This document shows, in pieces, positions 19,056 to 29,400 of a stretch of DNA of 64,000 nucleotides (its first letter is position 1; each line of letters starts with the position of its first letter). The notes below the pieces were generated by a model. It ran no database searches and was not told the DNA's origin. It was given only the letters and a program-made list of their open reading frames with translations. The stretch covers positions 124,001-188,000 of the forward strand of contig NC_047490.1 in assembly GCF_002079055.1 (NCBI RefSeq), given 5' to 3'. The position numbers and the translations under genes are program-made. This DNA is from Saccharomyces paradoxus (taxonomy: Eukaryota > Ascomycota > Saccharomycetes > Saccharomycetales > Saccharomycetaceae).

Positions 19056-19417
19056 TTCTTCACAAAATACTGATGTCAAACATTGGTTCCTGTCTAGGGC
19101 TTTATATAATGTCTTTTTTATAGGTGATAAGTGATGCATGACTTACTTCTGGAGTATCATTATTTTCTCAGTTGCCGTTTTGGGTCTGATTTTTAGAATG
19201 CGAAGCTTGTTGAAAAGAGCTAAGGTCAAAAACAATAGTAAGTTGATCGACAGTAAGCACTCCAGTTTCTAAAGATTGCTGACATACATCTAAATTTACC
19301 TACCCCGTCGTTGAATGGCATCTCATAGAACAAGACCAGGTTAATATAGGTTTTACTTTGAGTTGTTAGATACACGCAGAAAGCGTCTTTTCACATAATC
19401 TGAACATTTTGTTATCG
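19056..19417. other. YDL177C-GID12 divergent intergenic region
   Basis: About 360 bases between divergent starts. Part of it is the open 28-codon extension of YDL177C (19056-19139). No other gene or clear motif is seen. Confidence 0.5.
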
Positions 19418-21544
19418 ATGGCTACTGGTAAAATTCAATTTGCCGTTTCTACTCCCTGCAATACTAAGGGTAAACCGTCGGGATATAGGTTGTTTGAATT
19501 TAAAAACGATCGATTAGCGCTCATCCCATCAGAAAGGGGTTGCACGAAAGTAGACGTGAATGCAAATATACAAGCATTTTGTTACTTAAGGCCTAATGGT
19601 AGAGAAACGTCACAATCTCCAGAAACAACCCATATTTTGGACTCATGCGATTACATGGTGCTGGCGAAGTCCAACGGATTCATTGAAATTATAAGCAACT
19701 ATCAATTTAAGATAAAAAATGGCCTGCGTTTAGCGCCCTCTTATATCCTTAGATGTACTCCAGAAGATTTCGAATCCAATTTTTTTAGTGACTATATGAT
19801 TGCTGGTCTTGAATATAGTCAAGGTTTGTTGTATTGTTGTATGTGCTCCGGTAGAATATACGTTTTTGTAATGAACCTTCCAACTGATTACATTCAGTAT
19901 AAAAACATGCACAACCCCATGTTTCCAGATTGCTTCTTCAAAGTACATCATGACAACAACACAGCTCATTCTTCAGAAGAAGAAAAAATATTTAAAAGTA
20001 GTACGCGGTACACTGGAAGATCATGCTCCAAGCACATCTGCTACTTTCTTTTACCTATAGAGCCGTCCCATTTAAGATCGTCACCTGTGGTCTCTTCGTT
20101 TTGCAATATGTATCAAGGTCTGCCCATATACAGGCCTTCGATGTATTTACATATAGAGCGAGGTATTTCCACATTTCACATAAATCCCTTGGACCGGTTT
20201 TGTTTCATGACGGTATCACCACGATCACCACTATTTATAAGGAAAATAATACTACCATTGACTTATGTTACGTTTTTAAGCACTTTTATTAACCTGAAAA
20301 ACAGTATACAGGGAGAGAAATGTGGTGAGATACTTTCGTGGGACAATGTAGCGCAACAAAATGGATTTGGTTCTTTATTCAGCTGGATTAGTAACAAATT
20401 TACATTCGATGCGGATATCATAAATTCAACCATTTGGGATGATATTGTAAAGTATTCAGGGACAGGAATGCTAGATTCGGGAATCGTCTGGAAGCAGCGC
20501 CAAGGTCACGCTAAAGATGACATATACGAATTATTTCATACTCAAGATATGCTGGGAAGTAGTCGCCGAAATTCCTCCTTCAGCGCTGCTAGTAGTGAAC
20601 CGAGACCGCTGAGCAGAAGAAGAAGGGGATCATTCCAAGCCTTGACGAGAGACGCTTTTAGGGAGAGAATGGATGTACCCTGTTCAACAAAGTGGGAATT
20701 AGATTCGTTTATTAGGGGCTTAAGAAGAAATACATTTATGGTGGATTTTGAAATTGTAGAAAAGACTCCTCATAGGAACGGATATGATGGAGTGAATGAA
20801 GATGATAATAATACAGACGAAAGTGATGAAACAATGACTTCTTTTCTAACCGATAACTATAAAAAAATGGACATCGTGTGCATCGATCATTTTGTCACAT
20901 TAAGCGCATTTCGACCTCGATATTATGACGAACCAATAATTAAGATAGACTCATTATCAAACAAAAATGGCTCTGAAAATGGACCTGATGAAGAAGAGTG
21001 GGCAGAAAACCAATTGAAAGTGGATGGTCAAGTGATAGATGATGACACTGCTCAATTCAAGCAGGCACTAGGGAATTTATGTTCATTTAAGAAATTATTC
21101 ATGCTGGACGATTCTTTATGCTTTATACTGGACACACACGGGGTTTTGTTGATAAATAGATTTGAAATTCAAAATACCAAAAATTTGTTGAAGAATGCCA
21201 AGGATACAATTCGAATAATACCGCATGATTTCGGATTGATTAATGATGCAATTGTTATAATCAATGATATAGACATGGGCACAAATAATGTTTGCAGTCT
21301 AACGTTTCATTTAGTCGTAACATCAATGGCAGGAGAGATAACTGTTTTCAAGGGCGAATTTTTCAATGACTCCAGATTGGGGAGAATAAAGCTGTGTGAT
21401 TCACTAAAGCTAAATAGAAAAGATCGGTTTGTAGACAAACTTGCTTTGATCGATTATGACGGTTTAAACGCGCAAAAGAGAAGATTGGACTACGATGAAA
21501 ATGACCTTTATACATTTATTGTGAAAAAGGTAAAAAAAGACTAG
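19418..21544 (+). CDS. GID12: Gid12-like regulator of the GID ubiquitin ligase (YDL176W/IPF1)
   Basis: 708 residues from the ATG at about 19418, the length of S. cerevisiae YDL176W. Starting Met-Ala-Thr-Gly, the protein has no simple sequence motif but reads as a divergent beta-propeller with repeated hydrophobic strands. There is a Ser/Arg-rich linker at about 385-410 (SRRNSSFSAASSEPRPLSRRRRG) and an acidic stretch near 465-475. In S. cerevisiae this gene was tied to fructose-1,6-bisphosphatase degradation, and its product (Gid12) binds the GID/CTLH E3 ligase at Gid4 and blocks substrate access. The function comes from the orthologue; the sequence itself shows only overall similarity. Confidence 0.85.
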   Translation: MATGKIQFAVSTPCNTKGKPSGYRLFEFKNDRLALIPSERGCTKVDVNANIQAFCYLRPNGRETSQSPETTHILDSCDYMVLAKSNGFIEIISNYQFKIKNGLRLAPSYILRCTPEDFESNFFSDYMIAGLEYSQGLLYCCMCSGRIYVFVMNLPTDYIQYKNMHNPMFPDCFFKVHHDNNTAHSSEEEKIFKSSTRYTGRSCSKHICYFLLPIEPSHLRSSPVVSSFCNMYQGLPIYRPSMYLHIERGISTFHINPLDRFCFMTVSPRSPLFIRKIILPLTYVTFLSTFINLKNSIQGEKCGEILSWDNVAQQNGFGSLFSWISNKFTFDADIINSTIWDDIVKYSGTGMLDSGIVWKQRQGHAKDDIYELFHTQDMLGSSRRNSSFSAASSEPRPLSRRRRGSFQALTRDAFRERMDVPCSTKWELDSFIRGLRRNTFMVDFEIVEKTPHRNGYDGVNEDDNNTDESDETMTSFLTDNYKKMDIVCIDHFVTLSAFRPRYYDEPIIKIDSLSNKNGSENGPDEEEWAENQLKVDGQVIDDDTAQFKQALGNLCSFKKLFMLDDSLCFILDTHGVLLINRFEIQNTKNLLKNAKDTIRIIPHDFGLINDAIVIINDIDMGTNNVCSLTFHLVVTSMAGEITVFKGEFFNDSRLGRIKLCDSLKLNRKDRFVDKLALIDYDGLNAQKRRLDYDENDLYTFIVKKVKKD

Positions 21545-21805
21545 TTCGAGTTGCATACAGATTAGGTGTAATAAACCATGGCGTATGAGATAGCAGAAGT
21601 TTTAAGACGTATTCACGTATATGTATGTATATGTTATTGTTATTACCTCTGATCGTACGAAGGCCTTTGTCGTAACAAGAAGACGTAAGAGATTTACACG
21701 CTATTTTGATTAATGGCCGAGTTAAGTATTTTGTCTATAATCTTTCATTAAGAAAAATATAATGTAACCAAGAACAGCTTGTTTAAAGGACTTCTTTGTT
21801 AAAAG

Positions 21806-22834
21806 TTATCTTCTTTTCCCCAAGGTACCACTCCTATATGGTTGATAAGAGTTATAGTTTCTGTAATTGGAAGAGCCAGGAATGTCATTGTTATTATAGG
21901 TAGAAGGGTTATATCTGGAACCATACATATTTTCGGATATCGACGAAACGTTTCCTTTTGTATTCTGATATCGTGAATTTTTACTAATATTATTATTGAG
22001 TGACAGCGTCTCGCCCCTTATGGTAGGTTGAATGACATTAGGCTTTTGGTAAGGAGGAGGATGAAAATTCGATGCTCTACGTTTACTTCTGCCACTATGA
22101 GTGTGATCATTTTGTGAATGTCTTTTATGTGAAGATCTCGGTAGTGGCTCCTCGTCATATATAGACCCGCTAAATTGGTTTTCATTTTCCTCCGCATTTC
22201 TGTTTATGTGACGGTAGTATTCTTGTTTTAGCTCAGCTGATAAATTAGAACCGGTGAACGCACTCCCATCCTCGTTAGGTACCCTAGATGATCTGTTTTC
22301 TTTGCAATCATCACCAAAGTGCCCCTTTCCACCACAGTTATAACAATATATAGTATGAAAGGGAAGGACTTTGGGCTTTGCCTTTTCATTATCATCTATT
22401 AAAATATATGCTCTCCATATGCTAGGACATCTTTCTTTTGAGTGTTTCTTACTCTTACAAAGAGTGCATTGAACTTTTTTCCATTTATGCGGACATTGAG
22501 ACCTGTAATGACCCACTTCGTCACACTTTGAACACTGGATAGCCTTCGGACAATGTCGAGAATAATGATCATCTGTCACCCCGCAGTACGAACATATTAT
22601 ATGAGGACAGTCCTTTTTCAAGTGACCCCTTTGAGAGCAATTATTACACTTAGGTGCAGCTTCTTTAATAGCATCCTTGTCATCATCGCTTACGCCAAAA
22701 TATCTACCTTGTCCTCTCAAAGCTCTTAATTCGTTAGGATTACTATTTACTTCCTCTATTGAAGGTGCTACAAGTTTATCTGGAGGAGTTGTGGGCGCCG
22801 TATCGACGACATATGGTACCGTATTATTCTCCAT
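21806..22834 (-). CDS. AIR2: TRAMP-complex zinc-knuckle RNA-binding protein Air2
   Basis: 342 residues (S. cerevisiae Air2 is about 344). Five CX2CX4HX4C-type zinc knuckles are visible at about residues 63-76, 81-95, 101-114, 123-136 and 164-177; the second has one extra residue before the histidine. The C-terminal half is Asn/Ser/Arg/Tyr-rich and low in complexity. Air2 bridges the poly(A) polymerase Trf4 or Trf5 and the helicase Mtr4 in the nuclear TRAMP complex, which marks aberrant RNAs for exosome decay. Position next to DLD1 separates it from the paralogue AIR1. Confidence 0.95.
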   Translation of the reverse strand: MENNTVPYVVDTAPTTPPDKLVAPSIEEVNSNPNELRALRGQGRYFGVSDDDKDAIKEAAPKCNNCSQRGHLKKDCPHIICSYCGVTDDHYSRHCPKAIQCSKCDEVGHYRSQCPHKWKKVQCTLCKSKKHSKERCPSIWRAYILIDDNEKAKPKVLPFHTIYCYNCGGKGHFGDDCKENRSSRVPNEDGSAFTGSNLSAELKQEYYRHINRNAEENENQFSGSIYDEEPLPRSSHKRHSQNDHTHSGRSKRRASNFHPPPYQKPNVIQPTIRGETLSLNNNISKNSRYQNTKGNVSSISENMYGSRYNPSTYNNNDIPGSSNYRNYNSYQPYRSGTLGKRR

Positions 22835-23128
22835 GAGGGTGGCGGGAGATGAAGTGAGCTATTGTTGTTATGCAGAGGTTTTACTTCTCTCTGATGCAGC
22901 CGATAACCACAACGTTTTTCAAATTGTTTCTTGCCATTCTATAAAGTGTAAAAAAATCGCTACCCGGATTCATGCGTGCATTTAGTAGTAATGACATATT
23001 TTTATGCACGTAATAATTACCACGAATGGGCATCTGGAATGATATGTTTTCTTTAAGTATGAACATTATATATTACATGAGATATATTTCAAAGTATACG
23101 TGAAGGAAGAAAAAAGGTAACTGAATTC

Positions 23129-24892
23129 TCACCTGTAATCATTAGCAGGCTCATTTGGATCAATTTTAAAGATCTTGTCCGGGTTCATGATCCTCTTTGG
23201 ATCAATAGCTAGCTTAATCTTTCTCATCAAATCGACAGGAGCCTCACCTAGTTCTTCCAGCAAGTACTCTCTTTTACCAATACCAATCCCATGTTCACCT
23301 GTGCATGTGCCTTCTGCATCCAGTGCTCTCTTGACCATTCTATCAACAAGCTGGCTACAAGCTTCGTGTTCTTCAGGGGTTCTGTAGACGATGAATGCAT
23401 GAAAGTTACCATCACCTGCATGACCGACAATAGCGTTGATCAATTTACTAGCTTGCATGTCCTTTTTAGTTTCGTGGATAACCTTGTCGAACTGGGACAC
23501 AGGAACAGCTACATCAGTCGTCCAGATTTTTGCAGATTTGTCTTTGCTCTTGTCTGCATCTAGCACAGACCATAGCGCGACCTTTCTAGCTTCCCATAAT
23601 TCTAATTTTTCGTCATCGTCTTTGGCAAACTCGAAACTGTTGCAGTGATTTAACTGGGCGACAGCTTTAACTTCATCCACAAGAGCATCGACGATCTTGG
23701 AAGATCTCCCACCAATCTTGAAAAACATAGTTGGTTTCTCGACCCAATCACATCTGTCCGTAGATTCTGATGCGTTGATCAATTTCATCATGTTTTCATC
23801 CAGTAACTCCATGGCGTTCAAATGAATACCACTCTGAGTCAGATTAGAGGCGCACGCTGCTGCATCTTTGATGGTATCGAAGGATACCACAGCAACAGTT
23901 TCTGCTTTGGACTTGACATGACATTTAACAGTAGCCTCAGTGACAATACCTAAGGTACCTTCACTCCCCACAAACAACCCATTTAGATTGTAACCAGCAC
24001 TCGACTTTCTAGGTCTTTTCTTCGTCTTAACGATGGTACCGTCCGGCAACACTACAGTCATGTTTATAATATTTTCCTTCATGGTACCATAACGGTAGGC
24101 GTTGGTTCCGGAACATGAATTAGCAATACAACCACCGATCTGAGCACCTGGACCAGGGTCGCAACCAAACATCAAGCCGTGCTCGCCCAAAAAGTCATTC
24201 AAATCTTCCCAGGGTAGACCGGCTTGCACGGTGATGTCCAAATCCAGCTTGTCAAATTTTACGACACTGTTCATAAACTTAGATAAGTCCACAGTTATGG
24301 TATCCCCAATTCTTGTGGGCAGGAAATGCCCCTCCAGGGAGGTTCCGCCCGAGAACGGCACCACTGGGAGGTTGTTATCATGACATATTTTCAAAATTTG
24401 GGAAACTTCTTCGGTAGTATGAGGGAATAATATAATCCTAGGTCTTTGCTCGGGAGAGGGATGATGTGTGTTGAAGTACGTATCTGAATGGGCATCCAAA
24501 TCGGATTTCGCATCAGAGTAGTTTTCAGGATCGTTTCCCAGCACGTTTTTCAAGTCTTCGACAACTTTATCAATCTTGACTGGGTCGTGTAGATAGTCAG
24601 GCGAGTCCAATGAGGACAGCTTTAACGTAGAATTCACCGGATCAATCTTTTTGACCATTTCCAATCTCTCTATCAAGTCCTCCTTGGTCTCCCGAGAGTA
24701 GAGGTTCTTGGCGAACAAATAACCGAACAGCGTAGCTGAAGAGGCGATGACGGAATACTTTAACCACTGGCTGCTACTTTCGGCACTGCCTGTGCCCGTT
24801 GAGGCGTATCTGTAGCATGATCTTCTCAGCAGTCTTCCTCTAGGTTGTGCAATAGGCTTTATTAGCCTCCCGCAAGTACGTTTCCACAACAT
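23129..24892 (-). CDS. DLD1: Mitochondrial D-lactate dehydrogenase (cytochrome c) Dld1
   Basis: 587 residues from the ATG at 24892-24890 (MLWKRTCGRL), exactly the S. cerevisiae length. The frame is open for another 131 codons upstream but contains no ATG. An Arg-rich mitochondrial presequence (about 1-30) is followed by a single hydrophobic anchor (YSVIASSATLFGYLFA, about 44-59), the bipartite signal expected for an inner-membrane protein facing the intermembrane space. Then come the FAD-binding domain (VPFSGGTSLEGHFLP, IGGCIANSCSG) and the oxidase C-terminal domain (VGHAGDGNFHA, GEHGIGIGKR). It oxidises D-lactate to pyruvate and passes electrons to cytochrome c. Confidence 0.97.
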   Translation of the reverse strand: MLWKRTCGRLIKPIAQPRGRLLRRSCYRYASTGTGSAESSSQWLKYSVIASSATLFGYLFAKNLYSRETKEDLIERLEMVKKIDPVNSTLKLSSLDSPDYLHDPVKIDKVVEDLKNVLGNDPENYSDAKSDLDAHSDTYFNTHHPSPEQRPRIILFPHTTEEVSQILKICHDNNLPVVPFSGGTSLEGHFLPTRIGDTITVDLSKFMNSVVKFDKLDLDITVQAGLPWEDLNDFLGEHGLMFGCDPGPGAQIGGCIANSCSGTNAYRYGTMKENIINMTVVLPDGTIVKTKKRPRKSSAGYNLNGLFVGSEGTLGIVTEATVKCHVKSKAETVAVVSFDTIKDAAACASNLTQSGIHLNAMELLDENMMKLINASESTDRCDWVEKPTMFFKIGGRSSKIVDALVDEVKAVAQLNHCNSFEFAKDDDEKLELWEARKVALWSVLDADKSKDKSAKIWTTDVAVPVSQFDKVIHETKKDMQASKLINAIVGHAGDGNFHAFIVYRTPEEHEACSQLVDRMVKRALDAEGTCTGEHGIGIGKREYLLEELGEAPVDLMRKIKLAIDPKRIMNPDKIFKIDPNEPANDYR

Positions 24893-25479
24893 TATTCTTG
24901 TTTTTGTTTCCAGCTGGATGGGAATCACAAACAAGTATTTGATTGCGCAATCATAGAGAAGCTCAAAGACAGAGACACATATATATATATATATATATAT
25001 ATATGTAATATACAAACTTGCTAAGCGGTTATTATTGCACCAGTTGGGGCCAACTACGCTGTGGATCGACGTGGGATTGCCAGGAAAGAACTTCGAGGGA
25101 GGGGGTTGGAGAAGAGCGTGGGATGCGAGCGTGGGGGTTGCCGTTACTTTTATCGGTGTAGCGGACCCAGGTTTGTAAGAGCTTGAAGGCTCAAAGAGAC
25201 AGCGATTGTCGGCGCCGGCCGTCGAGGCTATAATGCGTGTGACCAGGTAATCAACTTTGAGACGATTGGGGAGCCGTATAAACAAACAGCTGTCTGTAGT
25301 AATATAGTTTTCAATTGCAATCAGGCTAGTTTATAATGTTTTGAGAGGTCGCTTGGGTTACCCTGACAAAGCGGTGGCTTATGTCAAAAAGGCTGACGCT
25401 GATAATAATGACGGTTGGTGGAAGCATATGAGCAGTAGCACTAGCAGCACTAGCAGCAGTAGTGTAAGACCAAATTAGC
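24893..25479. other. DLD1-PAR32 divergent intergenic region
   Basis: About 590 bases of shared promoter sequence. It carries a 13-unit AT dinucleotide repeat close to DLD1 and a GC-richer middle portion (25070-25230). One frame on the DLD1 strand is stop-free over 24893-25285, with no ATG in the extension. No extra gene is called. Confidence 0.6.
24979..25004. repeat. (AT)13 dinucleotide microsatellite in the DLD1 promoter
   Basis: Thirteen uninterrupted AT units, about 90-115 bases upstream of the DLD1 ATG, in the zone where TATA elements and transcription starts are expected. Self-complementary and likely length-variable between strains. Confidence 0.95.
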
Positions 25480-26370
25480 ATGGCTACGTTCAACCCCCAT
25501 AACGAGATGGAGAACCAGGCACGTGTACAGGAGTACAAGGTTTCCACCGGCAGAGGCGGAGCCGGCAACATCCATAAGTCTATGTCCAAGCCGTCTCCCG
25601 TACTTCTTCCTTTGAAATCCAACTCAAAGCCAGCAGCAAACAACAACAACAATGGGAGCACACAGGAAAAGGTTCCGCGTTTTGCAATTGGCAGGGGCGG
25701 TGCTGGCAATATCTTTCATGATCCGCACCTGACGAGATCCGCCCAACAACTAGACTCCAACGATAATATCAACTATAACGATGTGATTGATGACATTGAC
25801 GATTATATCTCCCCTATAACTTCAGATATGGTCGATGAAGATGGGCCAAACGCGGTGACAAACACCAGGTCTCGTATCAGCGCGACAAGGAGCCACCAAT
25901 CTTTGCACGCTTCCACTTCGTCTCCCAACAACAAGGCCCCAATTGTCGTTGGTAGAGGCGGGGCAGGAAACATTTTCTTTAACAAAAAGAAGGTATCCAG
26001 CAATGGTGGAAACGAAGAGGACGAGATACGAGGCGGTAATGTTGAGGATGAGGATACGATCAATGCAAACGAGGACAATTTGTTCGTGGTGACTTCGAAC
26101 GGCAATGCATTGGCGGCAATAAAGTCTACATCCAAGAAACCCAAAAATAAGCACAAGGGCAAAAGCGTGCCGGAAAAATTTGCCATTGGAAGAGGCGGCG
26201 CTGGGAACATAATTTCGCCCAAGTCGAGCAGGAACACTATAAACCACAACTCAAACGATGATGATGAGGATGAAGTTAATCTGAAAGACGACAATAGTAA
26301 AGAAAAGAAGAAGAAGAAGAAGAAAAAGAAATCGGGGTTTTTCAATTCTTTGAAAACTATGTTTAATTGA
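25480..26370 (+). CDS. PAR32: Par32, GRGGAGN-repeat regulator of ammonium transporters
   Basis: 296 residues (S. cerevisiae about 295). Four copies of GRGGAGNI occur, at residues 24-31 and 71-78 and near 157 and 239, separated by polar, Asn/Asp/Ser-rich linkers that look disordered. The tail is strongly basic (a run of about ten Lys near residue 280) before SGFFNSLKTMF, which may form an amphipathic membrane-touching helix. In S. cerevisiae, Par32 is phosphorylated on TORC1 inhibition and acts with Npr1 to inhibit the ammonium transporters Mep1 and Mep3. Its neighbour GLT1 also concerns ammonium assimilation. Confidence 0.94.
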   Translation: MATFNPHNEMENQARVQEYKVSTGRGGAGNIHKSMSKPSPVLLPLKSNSKPAANNNNNGSTQEKVPRFAIGRGGAGNIFHDPHLTRSAQQLDSNDNINYNDVIDDIDDYISPITSDMVDEDGPNAVTNTRSRISATRSHQSLHASTSSPNNKAPIVVGRGGAGNIFFNKKKVSSNGGNEEDEIRGGNVEDEDTINANEDNLFVVTSNGNALAAIKSTSKKPKNKHKGKSVPEKFAIGRGGAGNIISPKSSRNTINHNSNDDDEDEVNLKDDNSKEKKKKKKKKKSGFFNSLKTMFN

Positions 26371-26386
26371 AATAACATTCATCAGC

Positions 26387-26389
26387 AAA

Positions 26390-26428
<39 letters not shown>
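26387..26428. repeat. (AAAT)n microsatellite between PAR32 and GLT1
   Basis: About 10.5 uninterrupted AAAT units (42 bases) in the 93-base gap between the two convergent stop codons, so it must lie in both 3' untranslated regions. Likely polymorphic in length. Confidence 0.95.
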
Positions 26429-26429
<1 letters not shown>

Positions 26430-26463
26430 ATAACATCATAAAATAAATAATAATTCAAGAGTT

Positions 26464-29400
26464 TTAAACTTGACTAGCTAGTTCTTTCAAAAGTTTGTAA
26501 TCACGTTGAACGATACCACCATTACTTGGTAAATAGGTAGTGCCGTTCATTAAGAACTTATCGACAGAGGCAGCGCACTTTCTACCTTCTTGGATGGCCC
26601 AGACAATTAAAGACTGTCCTCTTCTACAGTCACCACATGCGAACGTCTTTCCTCCGTCAATAGAGTACGAAGAGTCGTCCAATGTGGCGATGGTACCACG
26701 TCTCGTCTTCTTCACTTCGCTATCGTTGCCGCTGATCAATTCAGGACCAACGAATCCCATCGACAACAAAATGATATCGGCTTCGAAGATCTCTTCACTG
26801 TTAGGAATTTCTACCATTTGCCACACGCCACTTTGAGACTTCTTCCATTCTACACGTACCGTTCTGATGGCAGTGACTTCACCCTCATCGTTACCGATAA
26901 ATTCCTTAGACAAGATACAGTATTCACGAGGGTCTCTGCCATAATGTTCCTTCACTTCAGCATGACCGTAGTCTACCCTCATGACACGTGGCCATTGAGG
27001 CCATGGGTTGTCTTTGGCACGTTCCACTGGCGGCTCAGGCAACAATTCAAAATTCAAAACCGATGCTGCACCATGTCTCACCGATGTACCCAAACAATCG
27101 TTACCTGTGTCACCACCACCAACAACAATCACCTTTTTACCTTGAATCTTTTCGCGAATGATTTCCAAATCTTTGTCCAACAAAGCCTTTGTGTTAGATT
27201 CCAACAACTGCATGGCAAAGTCAATATTCTTCAATTCGCGTCCCTTAATGGACAAGTCACGTGGAATGGTAGAACCGATAGCGTACACTACTGCATTGTG
27301 CTTGTTGTTCAGTTCGTCCATGCTTATAGTTTTACCGATTTCTGTGTTGGTAACAAAGTCAACACCTTCGGCGCTCAATAGATCAATACGACGCTGCACT
27401 ACAGCCTTATCCAACTTCATGTTTGGAATACCGTACATCAATAACCCACCACAGCGGTCGGATCTTTCATAAACGGTGACCTTGTGTCCGGCACGGTTTA
27501 ACATATCAGCACACGCCAAACCGGCTGGACCAGAACCAATAACACCCACTGTAAAACCAGTGCGTGTGCTTGGTGGACATGGCTTAATCCATCCTTCCTT
27601 GAAAGCATTGTCAATGATAATTCTTTCAACCGATTTAATACCCACTGGGTCTTCAATAATACCTAGTGTACAAGCTCCCTCACAGGGTGCTGGACACACT
27701 CTTCCAGTGAATTCTGGAAAATTGTTTGTCTCTAGCAATTTATCAAGTGCCAACTTCCATTGGTTCTTGAACAGCAATTCATTAAACTTGGGGATGATGT
27801 TAGATAGAGGACAACCAGTATCAGACAAACAGAATGGTGTACCACAATCCATGCATCTCGCAGTTTGATATTTGGCATCCTTCTTGGTAATAGGATTAGT
27901 AAACTCTTTCCAGTCATTGACTCTGGTCCTTGGGTCCCTGTGTGTCTCATGGCGACGTTTGTGGATCATAAAACCACGCGTTTTTTCAATTCTCTCGCTA
28001 TTCTTTTCTAGCTGTTTGGCATCTGGGACTGCGTCTTCTAAATCGACAACCTTGGGTTCTTTCAAGGTGGCCTTGTTTGAAATAGTGATACTTTTCTTCT
28101 TTTCTTGCTCTTTGACTTTTTGATTAGCAATCAACAGAGCGTTGACTTCATCATTAACTTCTTGGTTCGATCTAAATTTCTTTAAGTATTCTGAGGTTGC
28201 CTTAGCCTTAGCTTTTGCAGCATCTGCTTTCTCTTTCAATAGAACTTTCTTATAATCAGTTGGAATGACCTTAACGAAGTCTTTCAAATAATAGTTGAAA
28301 TTACCGAGAATCCTGGATGCTAGGTCTGATTGGGTGTAGTTCCAATGCTCTTGAATCAAGTTCTTCACAAACGCAATCTCGACCGGGTCACACAAGGATT
28401 CTAACTCAACAGTATCTTTGTTAATCTTTCCAACAAAATCGTCGTAATCTGAAGTTAAACAGTATGCAATACCACCAGTGGCACCGGAGAAAGCATTCAA
28501 GGATTCCATTTGTGATAAAACAATGGCACGACCACCAGTCATATACTCAAAAGCGTTGTTACCCTTAATTCTCTCAACAACAATGGTGGCACCAGAGTTT
28601 CTAACAGCAAAACGCTCACCAGCACTACCTGAAATGAATGCAGTACCAGAAGTAGCACCATAGAAACAGGTGTTACCAACGATGACATTTTCATCGCTCT
28701 TAAATTTAGAATCCTTTGGTGGTTTGATGACAATAATACCACCGGATAAACCTTTACCAACATAATCATTAGCATCACCATTCAAGATGAAAGTGATACC
28801 AGAAGCTAAGAAAGCACCAAAAGATTGGCCTGCAGAACCTTCTATATTGACAACCACAGTATCCTTTGGCAAACCATCTTCACCAAATTTCTTCGAGATC
28901 CTGTAAGATAAAGTAGAACCGAGTGCACGATCAGTATTGATTATAGAGGCGTCAATGTTCACTGGTAGGCCACGATCTAAAGTAACTTCGGCCTCATCGA
29001 TTAACTTATTATCTAGACGAGTGTGAAGTTTGTGATCTTGTTTCTTAGTGAACTTAGTTGGAACACCTGGACGAATAACATGTGCTGGAGTCAAAATAGG
29101 AGATAAATCGATATTTATAGCCTTGGCATTTACGTCGTCCCTTTTCTTTAATTTCTCAGAATGACCCACCATTTCATCAATGGTACGGAAACCTAACTTA
29201 GCCATGATTTGTCTTAAATCTTGAATCAGATAATAGAAGAAGTTGATAACATGCTCGGGCTGACCCTTAAACTTACTTCTCAAGTACGGGTCTTGTGTGG
29301 CAATACCAACAGCGCAAGAGTTCAGGTGACATCTTCTTAACATGATACAACCCATAGCAATTAATGGAACAGTTGCCAAAGTAAAAGATTCTGCCCCTAA

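Noticed and set aside
25151-25165. Hap1-like CGG repeat (CGGTGTAGCGG) between DLD1 and PAR32
   Set aside because: Spacing between the CGG triplets is five bases, one short of the Hap1 consensus CGGNNNTANCGG.
25803-26378. 191-codon antisense frame over PAR32 with repeated PAPPLP
   Set aside because: The PAPPLP repeats are simply the reverse reading of the GRGGAGN codons of PAR32. A doubtful ORF of the same kind (YDL172C) is annotated there in S. cerevisiae.
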